Shown here piece by piece: positions 36,148-45,117 of a stretch of DNA of 64,000 nucleotides. The notes beneath the pieces are model-generated. The model made no database searches. It was not told where the DNA came from and saw only the letters and a list, made by a program, of their open reading frames with translations. Every line of letters begins with the position of its first letter. Position 1 is the first letter of the stretch. A program made the position numbers and the translations under genes. The stretch comes from Variovorax sp. SG517 (lineage in GTDB: Bacteria > Pseudomonadota > Gammaproteobacteria > Burkholderiales > Burkholderiaceae_C), in contig NZ_JABMJG010000006.1 in assembly GCF_013376045.1 (NCBI RefSeq), forward strand, positions 310,001 to 374,000. The letters are read 5' to 3'.

Positions 36148-37338
36148 TCAGGTCTGGGAAGGGCTGGCTGCGGCCACCGAGTCGATGGCGCCGGCTGGCA
36201 TGCCCAGCGCGGCCAGCACCTCGCGGGTGTGCTCGCCGAGCGTGGGGGCGGCGCGTCGCGCACGCGGCCGCTCGCCCACTGCGCCGAGCACGCTGCGCGT
36301 CAGCGTCAAGGTGCCGGCGACAGGATGCTGCACGCTTTCCGCGAGCGCCGCCTCGACGAAGGGGGCCGACTGCGCCACCTCGGCATAGTCGTTGATGGGG
36401 CCGCAGATGATGTCCACCGCCGTGAACTTCTCCAGCCAGAAGGCGCGCGGATGCGCGAGCATGCGAGCTTCCAGCAGGCGCAGCAGCGCCTGGCGATGCT
36501 GCAGCCGGCTCTTGTTCTCTGCGAAGCGCGGATCGCAGGCGAGTTCCGGTGCGCCGATGGCGGCACACAGCGCCTGCCATCGGGCAGGGTGATAGGCCGC
36601 GACCATGATCCACCCGTCGGCGCATCGCAGGGCCTCGTTGGGCGTCGAATAGGGCGCCGCGTTGCCCTGCGGTCCGGGCACGATGCCGTCCGCGAAGTAG
36701 GACGCGAAACTCACGTGCTGGAGTGCGATGGCGCTGGCGAACATGCTGGCCTCGACGTGCTGGCCGAGGCCCGTGCGTTGCCGCTCCTGAAGGGCGGCCA
36801 GCACCGAGATGGCCGCCAGCGAGCCGGTGACCAGGTCGACGACCGGCACCGGCACCTTGCAAGGCTCTCCATCGGGCGCCCCGGTGACACTCATCAGGCC
36901 GCTCACGGCCTGCAGCACACCGTCCACGCCGGGCAGATCCCTGCTGGCGCCATGCTGGCCGTATGCCGAGACCGAGCAGTAGATGAGCCGCGGGTTGTCC
37001 GCGGACACCGTGGCGTAGTCGAGCCCGAACCGCGCCATGACGCCGGGACGGAAGCTCTCGACCAGCACATCGGCCTGCGCGATCAGCTCCTGCGCGGCCT
37101 GCCGGTGCGACGGCTGCTTCAGGTCGAGCACGATGCCGCGCTTGTTGCGGTTCAGCGCCAGGAAGGCGACGCCTTCGCCGTTGACCCATGGCGAAAGGGC
37201 CCGCGAGAGATCGCCCGTGGGCGTCTCGACCTTCACCACGTCGGCGCCGAGGTCGGCCAGGCACAACGTGCAGGTCGGCCCGGCCATCACCTGCGTGAAG
37301 TCGATCACTTTCAAACCGGTCAATGCATTCGCGAGCAT
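36148..37338 (-). CDS. CaiB/BaiF family (type III) CoA-transferase
   Basis: A 396-residue type III CoA-transferase with the N-terminal family motif 'LKVIDFTQVMAGPTCTLCLADLGADVVKVE' spread over residues 8-40 and the CoA-contact region 'LDLKQPSHRQAAQELIAQADVLVESFRPG'. These enzymes move CoA between acids, often succinyl-CoA to a dicarboxylate or aromatic acid. It would activate the substrate of the operon. Benzylsuccinate-type pathways use two such subunits, whereas one is seen here. The start is the ATG at 37338, and the longer open frame upstream is non-homologous. Confidence 0.87.
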   Translation of the reverse strand: MLANALTGLKVIDFTQVMAGPTCTLCLADLGADVVKVETPTGDLSRALSPWVNGEGVAFLALNRNKRGIVLDLKQPSHRQAAQELIAQADVLVESFRPGVMARFGLDYATVSADNPRLIYCSVSAYGQHGASRDLPGVDGVLQAVSGLMSVTGAPDGEPCKVPVPVVDLVTGSLAAISVLAALQERQRTGLGQHVEASMFASAIALQHVSFASYFADGIVPGPQGNAAPYSTPNEALRCADGWIMVAAYHPARWQALCAAIGAPELACDPRFAENKSRLQHRQALLRLLEARMLAHPRAFWLEKFTAVDIICGPINDYAEVAQSAPFVEAALAESVQHPVAGTLTLTRSVLGAVGERPRARRAAPTLGEHTREVLAALGMPAGAIDSVAAASPSQT

Positions 37339-37381
37339 GTGATCTTCAGCCTTGTTCGATTTCTGTCGGCGCGATCCGGCT

Positions 37382-38173
37382 CTATACCGAGGGGCTGCCG
37401 AGGCTGCGGCCGCCGCAGACGTACAGGAGCTGGCCGGTGACGTAGCTCGAGCCGGGTTCCGCGAAGAACCGCACCGCTTTGGCGATGTCCTGCGGCTGGC
37501 CGATGCGCTCCATCGGCACGGTCTTGTGGAGGCTCTGGCGCACTTCTTCGGTGAGCGTCGCGAACAGCGGCGTCTCCACGATGCCCGGCGCGACGGCGTT
37601 GACGGTGATGCCCTTGCGCGCATATTCGAGCGCCAGCGAGCGGGTCAGGCTCACCACGGCGCCCTTGGAGGCCGAGTACGCCGCCTGGCCACGGTTGCCC
37701 AGCCATGCGCGAGAGCCGATGTTGATGATGCGCCCGAACCGGTTCTGCGCCATCTGCGCCAGGACCGCCTTGGCGCAGATGAACTGCGAAGTCAGGTTGA
37801 TCTCGATGACGCGGCTCCAGAACGCGAGATCCATCTTGGAGACCAGCTTGTCGCCGCCGATGCCTGCGTTGTTGACCAGGATGTCGATGCGTTCGTGCGA
37901 TGCCAGCAGCCGGGCCACCGCCGCCTCCACATGCTCCACGGAGCTGACGTCGACCTTGAAGGTGGTCACGTCGGCACCTTCGCTCGACAACGTCCGCTCG
38001 GCTTCGTTCAGCGCGGCGTCGTCGAAGTCCCACAGCGCAATGCGGCAGCCCTCCTGTGCAAGCTCGCGGGCGATGCCCAGGCCGATGCCCTTGGCGCCGC
38101 CGGTCACGACGGCGACGAGGCCCTGCAGCGAGGCGGGCGCGATGGTGCTTGTCTGGTTCATGGGGAGTGCCAT
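37382..38173 (-). CDS. Short-chain dehydrogenase/reductase (3-hydroxyacyl-CoA dehydrogenase-like)
   Basis: A 263-residue classical SDR: cofactor motif 'VVTGGAKGIGLGIA' near residue 22, 'NNAGIGG' near 100 and the active site with Ser and 'YSASKGAVVSL'. An Asp after the second beta strand ('WDFDDAA') favours NAD over NADP. It probably oxidises the hydroxyacyl-CoA made by the hydratase. Its ATG overlaps the thiolase stop (TGATG), indicating coupled translation. An internal ATG at 38161 is a possible alternative. Confidence 0.87.
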   Translation of the reverse strand: MALPMNQTSTIAPASLQGLVAVVTGGAKGIGLGIARELAQEGCRIALWDFDDAALNEAERTLSSEGADVTTFKVDVSSVEHVEAAVARLLASHERIDILVNNAGIGGDKLVSKMDLAFWSRVIEINLTSQFICAKAVLAQMAQNRFGRIINIGSRAWLGNRGQAAYSASKGAVVSLTRSLALEYARKGITVNAVAPGIVETPLFATLTEEVRQSLHKTVPMERIGQPQDIAKAVRFFAEPGSSYVTGQLLYVCGGRSLGSPSV

Positions 38174-39309
38174 CAGAGCGAAAGAATGTTGATCGAGCAG
38201 GCGGCGTGATCGACGCCCCAGATGCCGCCGCCCGTGACCTGCGTGAGGCCGATGCGCGCGCCCTGCACCTGCCGCGCGCCGGCACGGCCTTGCAGCTGTT
38301 CGCAGACCTCCACGACCTGCGCGACGCCGGTCGCACCCGGCGGGTGACCCTTGGCGATCAGTCCGCCGCTGGGGTTGACCGGCACGCGGCCACCCAGGGC
38401 GGTCGCGCCGCTTTGCAGCAGGCTCGCCGCATCGCCGCGCTGGCAGAGGCCGAGGGCTTCGTAATAGAGCAGCTCGGAAATGGTGAACGCGTCGTGCACC
38501 TCCAACAGGCTGAGGTCCTCGGGCCCGATGCCGGCCTGCTCATAGGCCAGCCGGGCGGCACGCGCGGTGATCTCGGCCTCGGTCATGTCGACCGGCGCGG
38601 TCTCGAACAAGCCCGACTGCACCACGGATGCCAGCACACGCACAGGCTTGGCGGCGCCCCTGGAGGGCCTGGTGCTGAGCACGAGGGCCGCGGCCCCGTC
38701 CACCACGGCGGGGCAGCACTGCAGCAGCGTGAGCGGCTCGGCCACCGGGCGCGACGCCAGCACCTCCTCGCGGCTCGCCAGCTTGGCGAACTTGGCGATC
38801 GGGTTCAAGGCCCCGTGCTTGCGGTTCTTGACGGAGATGTCCGCCAGCGTCTCCAGCGCGAGGCCGTGATCGTGCATGTAGCGCCTGGCACGCATGGCGT
38901 ACAGGGCGGGCATGATCATCCCGCGCCTGTTGTTCCAGTCCTTCTGGCTGAGCTGCAGCGGGCCGCCGCCGAGGCTGCTCAGGTGGTCCATGCCGAACAC
39001 CACCACGGTGTCGTACTGGCCGACCTTGAGCGCCTGCAGCGCGAGATTCAGCGCGGTGGCTCCGCTGGAGCAGGCGTTGTCCACGTTGTAGACCGCGCCG
39101 CCGCCGGCATGCAGTTCACGCAATGCACGCTGCCCGGGCAGCATGGCACCGAGCGCGTTGCCGCAGTAGAACGCCTGCACCTCGCCGAGCTGCGTGCCGG
39201 CATCGGCCAGTGCGTCGAGGATGGCCGCCTGGGCCATCGCCTCTTCGGTCAATTCGGGGAAGCGGCCGAAGTCAGTGATGCCGACGCCGGTGATCAGTGG
39301 TTGCTTCAT
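38173..39309 (-). CDS. Thiolase (SCP2-type, lipid-transfer-like)
   Basis: A 378-residue thiolase with nucleophile C80 ('NVDNACSSG'), 'EVHDAFTI' near residue 285 and 'GHPPGATG' near 335. These are the SCP2-thiolase forms of the catalytic motifs. It would cleave a beta-ketoacyl-CoA. The DUF35 gene immediately upstream (6-bp gap) is the usual partner of this thiolase subtype, forming a heteromeric enzyme as in BbsAB of benzylsuccinate oxidation. The physiological substrate is unknown. Confidence 0.88.
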   Translation of the reverse strand: MKQPLITGVGITDFGRFPELTEEAMAQAAILDALADAGTQLGEVQAFYCGNALGAMLPGQRALRELHAGGGAVYNVDNACSSGATALNLALQALKVGQYDTVVVFGMDHLSSLGGGPLQLSQKDWNNRRGMIMPALYAMRARRYMHDHGLALETLADISVKNRKHGALNPIAKFAKLASREEVLASRPVAEPLTLLQCCPAVVDGAAALVLSTRPSRGAAKPVRVLASVVQSGLFETAPVDMTEAEITARAARLAYEQAGIGPEDLSLLEVHDAFTISELLYYEALGLCQRGDAASLLQSGATALGGRVPVNPSGGLIAKGHPPGATGVAQVVEVCEQLQGRAGARQVQGARIGLTQVTGGGIWGVDHAACSINILSL

Positions 39310-39315
39310 GGCGCG

Positions 39316-39672
39316 TCACTCCTGGAATGCATAGTCGGGCGTGCCGTCAGGCAACGCGAAGGGCACCACCCGCAGGCGGGCACCGAGGGCTGGCGGCTCG
39401 GCGCTGTACAGCAGCCGGCCGAACGCGCGCACGCCAGGTTCGAAGTCGACCATGGCAAGGCCATAGGGCTGCTTGTCCTTGCCCGGGTGAACGACCGTGA
39501 AGCTGTAGAGAGAGCCGATGGGCCCGAGCTCGATGTCTTCAACCGTCTGGTCGTCGTGGGTGAATTCGATGGGTGGGAACTGGGCTGGCTGGCCGGCCAC
39601 GCGGGTCGCGACGAGCACCATGCCGCCGGGGGTTTCACGGAAGGGGGATTCCGTTCGCTTGATGATCTTCAA
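39316..39672 (-). CDS. DUF35 / OB-fold partner of the thiolase, lacking the zinc ribbon
   Basis: A 118-residue OB-fold protein of the DUF35 type ('GSLYSFTVVHPGKDKQPYGLAMVDF'), the family that partners SCP2 thiolases. The usual N-terminal four-cysteine rubredoxin-like zinc ribbon is absent, and the protein contains no cysteine. The start is TTG at 39672 with AGGAG upstream. It is the first gene of the minus-strand CoA operon. The 187-bp gap to the divergent PrpF-like gene should hold the promoters, but none was convincing. Confidence 0.8.
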   Translation of the reverse strand: MKIIKRTESPFRETPGGMVLVATRVAGQPAQFPPIEFTHDDQTVEDIELGPIGSLYSFTVVHPGKDKQPYGLAMVDFEPGVRAFGRLLYSAEPPALGARLRVVPFALPDGTPDYAFQE

Positions 39673-39859
39673 AGGTGTCTCCTGTTCGTGTGGAGCTCGC
39701 CACAGCGAAGGAAAGTATCGAGATCCAGGTCCCCTCGGTCATTGGATTTCTGCTAGGCGCTCTTTAGCGGCGCTTAACGATTCGACGCATGCAGTCCAGC
39801 TAAACAATGGCCAGCAGAACTGAAAGGACAGCGGCCAGCGCGATCTGCATACTGAGCCG

Positions 39860-41053
39860 ATGAAAGAACAAATTCGCGTACCGGTCACCTTGATGCGCGG
39901 TGGCACCAGCAAGGCTGTTTTTCTCTCGCAGCACGACGTGCCCACCGACCCACAAGCGCGTCTCCGATTTCTTCTTGCTCTGTTCGGCAGCCCCGACGTG
40001 CGCCAGATCGACGGTCTCGGCGGCGCCGATATCCTGACGAGCAAGTGCGCCATCATCGGGCCGCCTTCGCGCCCGGACGCGGACATCGACTACACCTTCG
40101 TGCAGATCGGCATCGACCAGCCCACGGTCAGCTTCGAGATCGTCTGCGGCAACATTTCGTCGGCCACCGGGGTCTATGCGTTGCAGGAGAGGCTGGTTCC
40201 GGTACAGGAACCCGTCACCACCGTTCGGGTCCACAACACGAACACCGGAAAGATCCTCCGGATGGCCGTGCAATGCGCCGACGGCGAGCCGCGCGTGGAG
40301 GGCGATAGCGAAGTGGATGGCGTGCCCGGCACCGGTGCAGAGGTGGCACTGGACTACTCCGACACCAGCGGCTCCACGACCGGCAAGCTGCTGCCCACGG
40401 GGCAGGCGCGCGATTGGGTCCACGTGTCGAAGCTCGGCCGTGAAATACCGGTGTCGGTGGTCGACGTCGGCACGGCGTGCGTGTTCATCCGCGCGGCGGA
40501 CCTTGGCATCACTGGCACGGAACTACCGGGCCAGCTCGGCCCCGAGATCTACGAGATGGCCGAGGAGGTGAGGCGCTGGGTCGTCGAACGCTGCAATCTT
40601 CCGTCGTCCGGGATCCTGACGCCGTACCAGATCCTGATCAGCGAAGCGCAGGACTACCGGACCATCGCCGGCGACCGCGTCGTGCAGTCATCGGAGATCG
40701 ACTTCGTCGCGCGCATGGTGCTCAACGGTGGCGCCATGCACAAGGCGTTCCCTGGCGGGGGCTCGGTGTGCCTCTCGGTCGCAGCGCAGATCGCAGGAAC
40801 CGTTCCGTCTGAAGCGCGGGGCACGCATGCGGGCCCGACGCGCATCCGCATCGGCCATCCGAGCGGGGTGCTCAAGATCTTCGCGAATGTCGAGCGTGCG
40901 GGCGAGAACGAATGGACGGTGCGCGAGGTGCACTTCACGCGCACGGCGCGGCGCCTGTTCGACGGAACGGCCTATGTGCGGCGATCGCGCCTCGAGGTGC
41001 CCGCAAAAGAAGGCACGTCCATGTGTGCGAGTACGGCGGTGACGTCGCCATGA
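39860..41053 (+). CDS. PrpF-family isomerase
   Basis: A 397-residue PrpF protein with the family's diaminopimelate-epimerase-like double fold. Typical segments are 'VTLMRGGTSKAVFL' at the N-terminus, 'GLGGADILTSKCAI', the active-site 'EIVCGNISSATG' near residue 95 and 'ALNGGAMHKAFPG'-like sequence near 290. Members interconvert unsaturated acids: 2-methylaconitate, 4-oxalomesaconate or methylitaconate. It is divergent from the CoA operon and may process its substrate. Its stop overlaps the next ATG. Confidence 0.87.
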   Translation: MKEQIRVPVTLMRGGTSKAVFLSQHDVPTDPQARLRFLLALFGSPDVRQIDGLGGADILTSKCAIIGPPSRPDADIDYTFVQIGIDQPTVSFEIVCGNISSATGVYALQERLVPVQEPVTTVRVHNTNTGKILRMAVQCADGEPRVEGDSEVDGVPGTGAEVALDYSDTSGSTTGKLLPTGQARDWVHVSKLGREIPVSVVDVGTACVFIRAADLGITGTELPGQLGPEIYEMAEEVRRWVVERCNLPSSGILTPYQILISEAQDYRTIAGDRVVQSSEIDFVARMVLNGGAMHKAFPGGGSVCLSVAAQIAGTVPSEARGTHAGPTRIRIGHPSGVLKIFANVERAGENEWTVREVHFTRTARRLFDGTAYVRRSRLEVPAKEGTSMCASTAVTSP

Positions 41054-41829
41054 GTGCCCAGGATCTTTTCTCGCTGCAGGACCGCACAGCGCTCATCACA
41101 GGTGGCTCGCGAGGCATCGGCCGCATGATCGCCGAGGGGTTCCTGGCGCACGGCGCACGTGTCTACATCAGCGCGCGAAAAGCCGAGGCCTGCGACCTGG
41201 CCGCGCGGGAGCTCGCGAGCGCGGGCTACTGCGTATCGCTGCCGCACGACGTGTCCACGGTCGCGGGCTGCCAGGCGATGGCCGACGCCTACGCCCGCCA
41301 TGAATCGATGCTGGACATCCTGGTCAACAACGCAGGGGCTGCATGGGGAGAAGACTTCGATGCTTTTCCGGAGAGCGGCTGGGACAAGGTGGTCGACCTG
41401 AACCTGAAGACGCCTTTCTTTCTGACGAAGGCGCTCGCTGGACCACTGCGCGCCGCGGCCAAGGCGCGGGTCGGGAAGATCATCAACATCGCTTCCACTG
41501 ACGGCATCGGACTCAACCCGCAGGAGAACTACTCCTACGTGGCGAGCAAGGCAGGACTGGTTCACCTGACGCGGCGCATGGCGATGCGCCTGGCGCAGGA
41601 CAACATCGCGGTCAGCGCCATTGCGCCAGGGGCATTCCCCTCCGAGATGAACCGCAATGCCCGCGACCATGGGGAGGCGCTGTCGGAGCACATTCCCGCC
41701 CGTCGCATCGGCACGCCGGACGACATCGCAGGCGCCGCCATATTCCTGGCCTCGCGGGCGGGAGACTACGTGATGGGTGCCACCCTGGTGGTGGATGGCG
41801 GCGTGACCCACGCGCGCCCCTACCGGTGA
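41050..41829 (+). CDS. Short-chain dehydrogenase/reductase
   Basis: A 259-residue classical SDR with 'LITGGSRGIGRMIA' near residue 15, 'VNNAGAAWGE' near 92 and the Ser-Tyr-Lys active site ('INIAST', 'YVASKAGLVHLT'). 'SARKAE' after the second strand suggests NADP preference. It is translationally coupled to the PrpF-like isomerase (ATGA), so the two probably act on consecutive intermediates. Substrate unknown. Confidence 0.87.
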   Translation: MSAQDLFSLQDRTALITGGSRGIGRMIAEGFLAHGARVYISARKAEACDLAARELASAGYCVSLPHDVSTVAGCQAMADAYARHESMLDILVNNAGAAWGEDFDAFPESGWDKVVDLNLKTPFFLTKALAGPLRAAAKARVGKIINIASTDGIGLNPQENYSYVASKAGLVHLTRRMAMRLAQDNIAVSAIAPGAFPSEMNRNARDHGEALSEHIPARRIGTPDDIAGAAIFLASRAGDYVMGATLVVDGGVTHARPYR

Positions 41830-41904
41830 AGTCCGGAGGCGGAACTTCGGCTGCGTTCATGCCGGCACGGCGTGATGCCGGCCGATGGGGCGCTCCGGCG
41901 ACTC

Positions 41905-42711
41905 TCATCCTCCGGCCATCAGCCGGTCATTGATGTACGTGGCGGGAGGCTTGCCGAACGCCTTCTTGAACATCGTGATGAAGGCCGAGGGCGACTCATA
42001 GCCGAGGTCGTAGGCGACCTGCTGCACGGTCGCTCCCCCGGACAGTTCCCGCAACGCGACCATCATGTGCAGCTGGCGCCGCCAGCGTCCGAAGCTCAGG
42101 CCGGTCGAGGCTGTGCACAGCCTGTTCAGCGTACGCTCGCTCATGCCGAGCTGGTGGGCCCAATCCTTCTGCGTACGGCGGTCGGACGGGTCGCGCATCA
42201 TGGCGCGCGACACCTTTCGCAGCCGCGCATCCTCGGGCATGGGCAAGGAGACTTCCTCCTTCGGCATGGCGCAGAGCTGGTCCAGCAGCACATGGGCGAG
42301 CCGATCGGTCGGACCGCCGGGCTCATAGGAGGGCGGTTGTTCCGCCAGGTACTGGATCATCTCGCCGAGCAGCGGGCTGATGCGCAATGTGCAGCAGCTG
42401 GCAGGCAAGGGCGCGGCATCGCGCGCAACGAACAGATAGAAGATCACCGCGTTCGCCGTGCTGTGGTTGCTGTGCGGCGTTCCGCCCGGAATCCACACGC
42501 CCGCCTGGGGCGGGACCATCCACATCGCACCGGGCACGTCGCAGGAGACCGCCCCGCGCAGCGCCATGACCAGCTGGCCGGAACGATGTATGTGAATCGG
42601 AACCTCGCGCTCGCGCTCCTCGACATCCACGCGATGTGCCATGACAGGGACTGACGGCTCGTAATCCAGGTCGAGACTGGCGCGAGACGCCGTACGGACC
42701 GAGCGGTTCAT
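41905..42711 (-). CDS. AraC-family regulator
   Basis: A 268-residue AraC/XylS regulator with an N-terminal cupin-like sensor ('IHIHRSGQLVMALRGAV', 'GVWIPGGTPH') and two C-terminal helix-turn-helices ('TQKDWAHQLGMSERTLNRLC' and 'TVQQVAYDLGYESPSAFITMFKKAFG'). It is convergent with the SDR gene and divergent from the efflux operon, with a 145-bp region between, so it most likely controls the pump. No clear operator repeat was found there. Confidence 0.88.
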   Translation of the reverse strand: MNRSVRTASRASLDLDYEPSVPVMAHRVDVEEREREVPIHIHRSGQLVMALRGAVSCDVPGAMWMVPPQAGVWIPGGTPHSNHSTANAVIFYLFVARDAAPLPASCCTLRISPLLGEMIQYLAEQPPSYEPGGPTDRLAHVLLDQLCAMPKEEVSLPMPEDARLRKVSRAMMRDPSDRRTQKDWAHQLGMSERTLNRLCTASTGLSFGRWRRQLHMMVALRELSGGATVQQVAYDLGYESPSAFITMFKKAFGKPPATYINDRLMAGG

Positions 42712-42856
42712 CCGGGATGACCGAAAAGAGAAGTCATTTGTCCAAGTTTACGATTCCTGCCTCGCGTGCGGATACCTAGCATCGATACATGCAAATGATT
42801 CGCAACAAGTTCCAGGCCGGATCGACGCCTTCGAACCCGATCCCCAGGCGCGCCGC

Positions 42857-44887
42857 ATGATCACGCGGCCTCGTTTCTCCAGGCAGGAGTGGCTCTTTTC
42901 GCTCAAGAGCTTTTTCGCGGCCATGCTCGCGCTTTACCTGTCCAGCCGTTTCGGGCTGCCCCGACCCTTCTGGTCCATGATGACCGCGTACATCGTCGCC
43001 CATCCTCTGGCGGGCCATGTGCGCTCGAAGTCGCTCTACCGCCTGTGCGGCACCGTGCTGGGATGTGCGGCCACCGTGGTGCTGATCCCGTCGCTGTCCG
43101 GGTCGCCGGTGCTTCTGTCGCTCGCGCTGGCGCTGTGGGTGGGCTCGTGCCTCTACCTGTCGCTGATGGACCGAAGCGCGCGCTCCTATGCCTTCATGCT
43201 CGGAGGCTACTCTGCGGCGCTGATCGGCTTTCCGCTGGTGGACGCGCCTGCGGCGATGTTCGACACCGCCATCGCCCGAACCGAGGAGATCGCGCTCGGG
43301 ATCGTCTGCGCGAGTCTCGTGCACAGCGTCGTCTTGCCCACCAGCCTTGCGCCTTCGCTCCTCGGGCTGATCGACCGCACGCTGGGCGATGTCCGCCGGT
43401 GGGCCGGCGACCTGATGAGCCCTGATGCCGAGGAGGAGGTTCGCAAGCGGCTGGCACAGGACAGGCGGCGCATCGCCACCGACATCACCCAGTTGCGCCT
43501 GCTCGCAACCCACGTGCCTTTCGATACCGGCGGCCTGCGATGGACTCGGCATGCCGTGGGCGACCTGCACGACGGCCTTGCGGCACTGGCGCCATCGCTT
43601 TCGGCCCTGGAGGACCGGCTCGCAGCCTTGCGCGATGCGACAGGCGGTGTGCCCGAACCGGTCACGCGGGCCATGGCGCAAGACAGCGCCTGCCTCGATG
43701 CCGAGGCGCCACCCGCCGCCTTGGACGGCGTCCTCGCCGCTGTCCGGGCTGAGGGCGTGGACCGGCGGAATTCGCTCTGGGTGCGTGCGCTGAGCATCGA
43801 CGTGGCCGCTCATGTCGACGAGCTGGTCGCGCGATGGCGCCGGTGCAACGCGCTTCGCGCCGACATCGCCGCCGGGCTGGTCGGCCATGCGTCGCCTCCG
43901 AAGCGGGCAGAGGCTTCGCGGCCTTCGGTCCTCCACGTGGACAGGGGCCTGGCGCTGCGCTCCGCATTCACGGTCGTGCTTTCCACCTGCACTGCATGCA
44001 CGGCGTGGATCTTCAGCGGTTGGCGCGCGGGATCGTCGATGGCCATGGCGGCAGCGGTCTTCTGCAGTTTCTTCGCCACCATGGACGACCCCGTGCCGGG
44101 CATGCACAAGTTCCTGATCGCCCTGCTGTGGTCTATGCCGGTGTCTGCCTTCTACATCCTTGGCGTCATGCCGCTGGCGCATGACTTCGGCATGCTGGTG
44201 CTGTGTATTGCGCCCCTGTTCCTGGTCGTGGGCGGCTACCTGGCTCGTCCGGCAAGCAGCCTCACGGCACTGGGCATGTTTTTCGGCGTGGCCGGCACGC
44301 TGGCCCTGCACGACATTGCCAGCGCCGACTGGGTCAGCTTTATCGAGGGCAATCTGGCGCTCTTCGCGGGTGCACTGATTGCCGCACGCGTTACCGCCAT
44401 CGTGCGCAGCGTGAGCAGCGAATGGAGCGCGCGGCGCATCCACCGGGCCACCTGGCGCGATCTTTCCACGATGTCCAGGAGGGCAGCGCGCCCGAAACGC
44501 GCGCTGGCGCGTGACGCATTCGCCGGCCGCATGCTGGACCGCATCGCGCTGCTGGTTCCGCGCACGGCTGGCGGCGCCGCGGACCAGGGCAGCGAGGCGG
44601 CGCGGCTCGCCATGCGCGAACTTCGCATCGGCGCGAGCATTGGCCTCCTTCAGCAGCATCGCCACCTGCTGCCCGAAATGCCTGTGAGCGAGCTGCTGGC
44701 CGCGCTCGAGCGGGCCTTCCTCCTCCAGGCCAAGGCATCGCCGTCCCGGCTCGACGCGCTGTTGCCGCAGATCGATCGGTTGCTGGCCCTTTGCCTCGCA
44801 AGCACCGCGTGCGAGCCCGCTGTCTCGGCCCTCGTGGGCTTGCGCAGGGACCTCTTTGCTTCTGCGCCTTCGGACCTCCAACCATGA
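42857..44887 (+). CDS. FUSC family inner-membrane efflux protein (AaeB/FusB-like)
   Basis: A 676-residue protein with two groups of hydrophobic helices (about residues 15-165 and 370-525) separated and followed by cytoplasmic helical domains, the layout of FUSC/AaeB transporters. These export fusaric acid, p-hydroxybenzoate and other aromatic carboxylates. It is the first gene of a four-gene pump operon with DUF1656, HlyD and outer-membrane genes. The ATG at 42857 begins 145 bp from the divergent AraC gene. Confidence 0.9.
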   Translation: MITRPRFSRQEWLFSLKSFFAAMLALYLSSRFGLPRPFWSMMTAYIVAHPLAGHVRSKSLYRLCGTVLGCAATVVLIPSLSGSPVLLSLALALWVGSCLYLSLMDRSARSYAFMLGGYSAALIGFPLVDAPAAMFDTAIARTEEIALGIVCASLVHSVVLPTSLAPSLLGLIDRTLGDVRRWAGDLMSPDAEEEVRKRLAQDRRRIATDITQLRLLATHVPFDTGGLRWTRHAVGDLHDGLAALAPSLSALEDRLAALRDATGGVPEPVTRAMAQDSACLDAEAPPAALDGVLAAVRAEGVDRRNSLWVRALSIDVAAHVDELVARWRRCNALRADIAAGLVGHASPPKRAEASRPSVLHVDRGLALRSAFTVVLSTCTACTAWIFSGWRAGSSMAMAAAVFCSFFATMDDPVPGMHKFLIALLWSMPVSAFYILGVMPLAHDFGMLVLCIAPLFLVVGGYLARPASSLTALGMFFGVAGTLALHDIASADWVSFIEGNLALFAGALIAARVTAIVRSVSSEWSARRIHRATWRDLSTMSRRAARPKRALARDAFAGRMLDRIALLVPRTAGGAADQGSEAARLAMRELRIGASIGLLQQHRHLLPEMPVSELLAALERAFLLQAKASPSRLDALLPQIDRLLALCLASTACEPAVSALVGLRRDLFASAPSDLQP

Positions 44888-45090
44888 TCGAAACAAGCTT
44901 GTTCGGTATCTACGTTCCCGGCCCGCTCCTGCTCGCCGGGGGCGCGATGGCTTGTGCCTGGTGGGTTCGCCGCCTGCTGGCGCTGCTGGGGGTCTACCGG
45001 TGGGTGTGGCATCCACCGCTCTTCGATCTGGGGCTGTACGTCCTGTTGCTCTATGCGCTCGTCCGGCTGGCCGGCGCCATCTCCTCCTGA
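44884..45090 (+). CDS. DUF1656 small membrane protein (AaeX-like)
   Basis: A 68-residue protein with two hydrophobic helices and the DUF1656 pattern ('FGIYVPGPLLLAGGA', 'RVWHPPLFDLGLYVLLL'-like ending). AaeX-type proteins accompany FUSC pumps and their role is not established. The ATG overlaps the FUSC stop (ATGA). Confidence 0.88.
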   Translation: MIETSLFGIYVPGPLLLAGGAMACAWWVRRLLALLGVYRWVWHPPLFDLGLYVLLLYALVRLAGAISS

Positions 45091-45117
45091 ACTGATCCGT
45101 TGCCCTGCTGCTCGACC

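Noticed and set aside
41861..41882. GCCGGC inverted repeat between convergent SDR and AraC genes as a terminator
   Set aside because: The self-complementary hexamers are ten bases apart with no T-run, and such sequences are common in GC-rich DNA.
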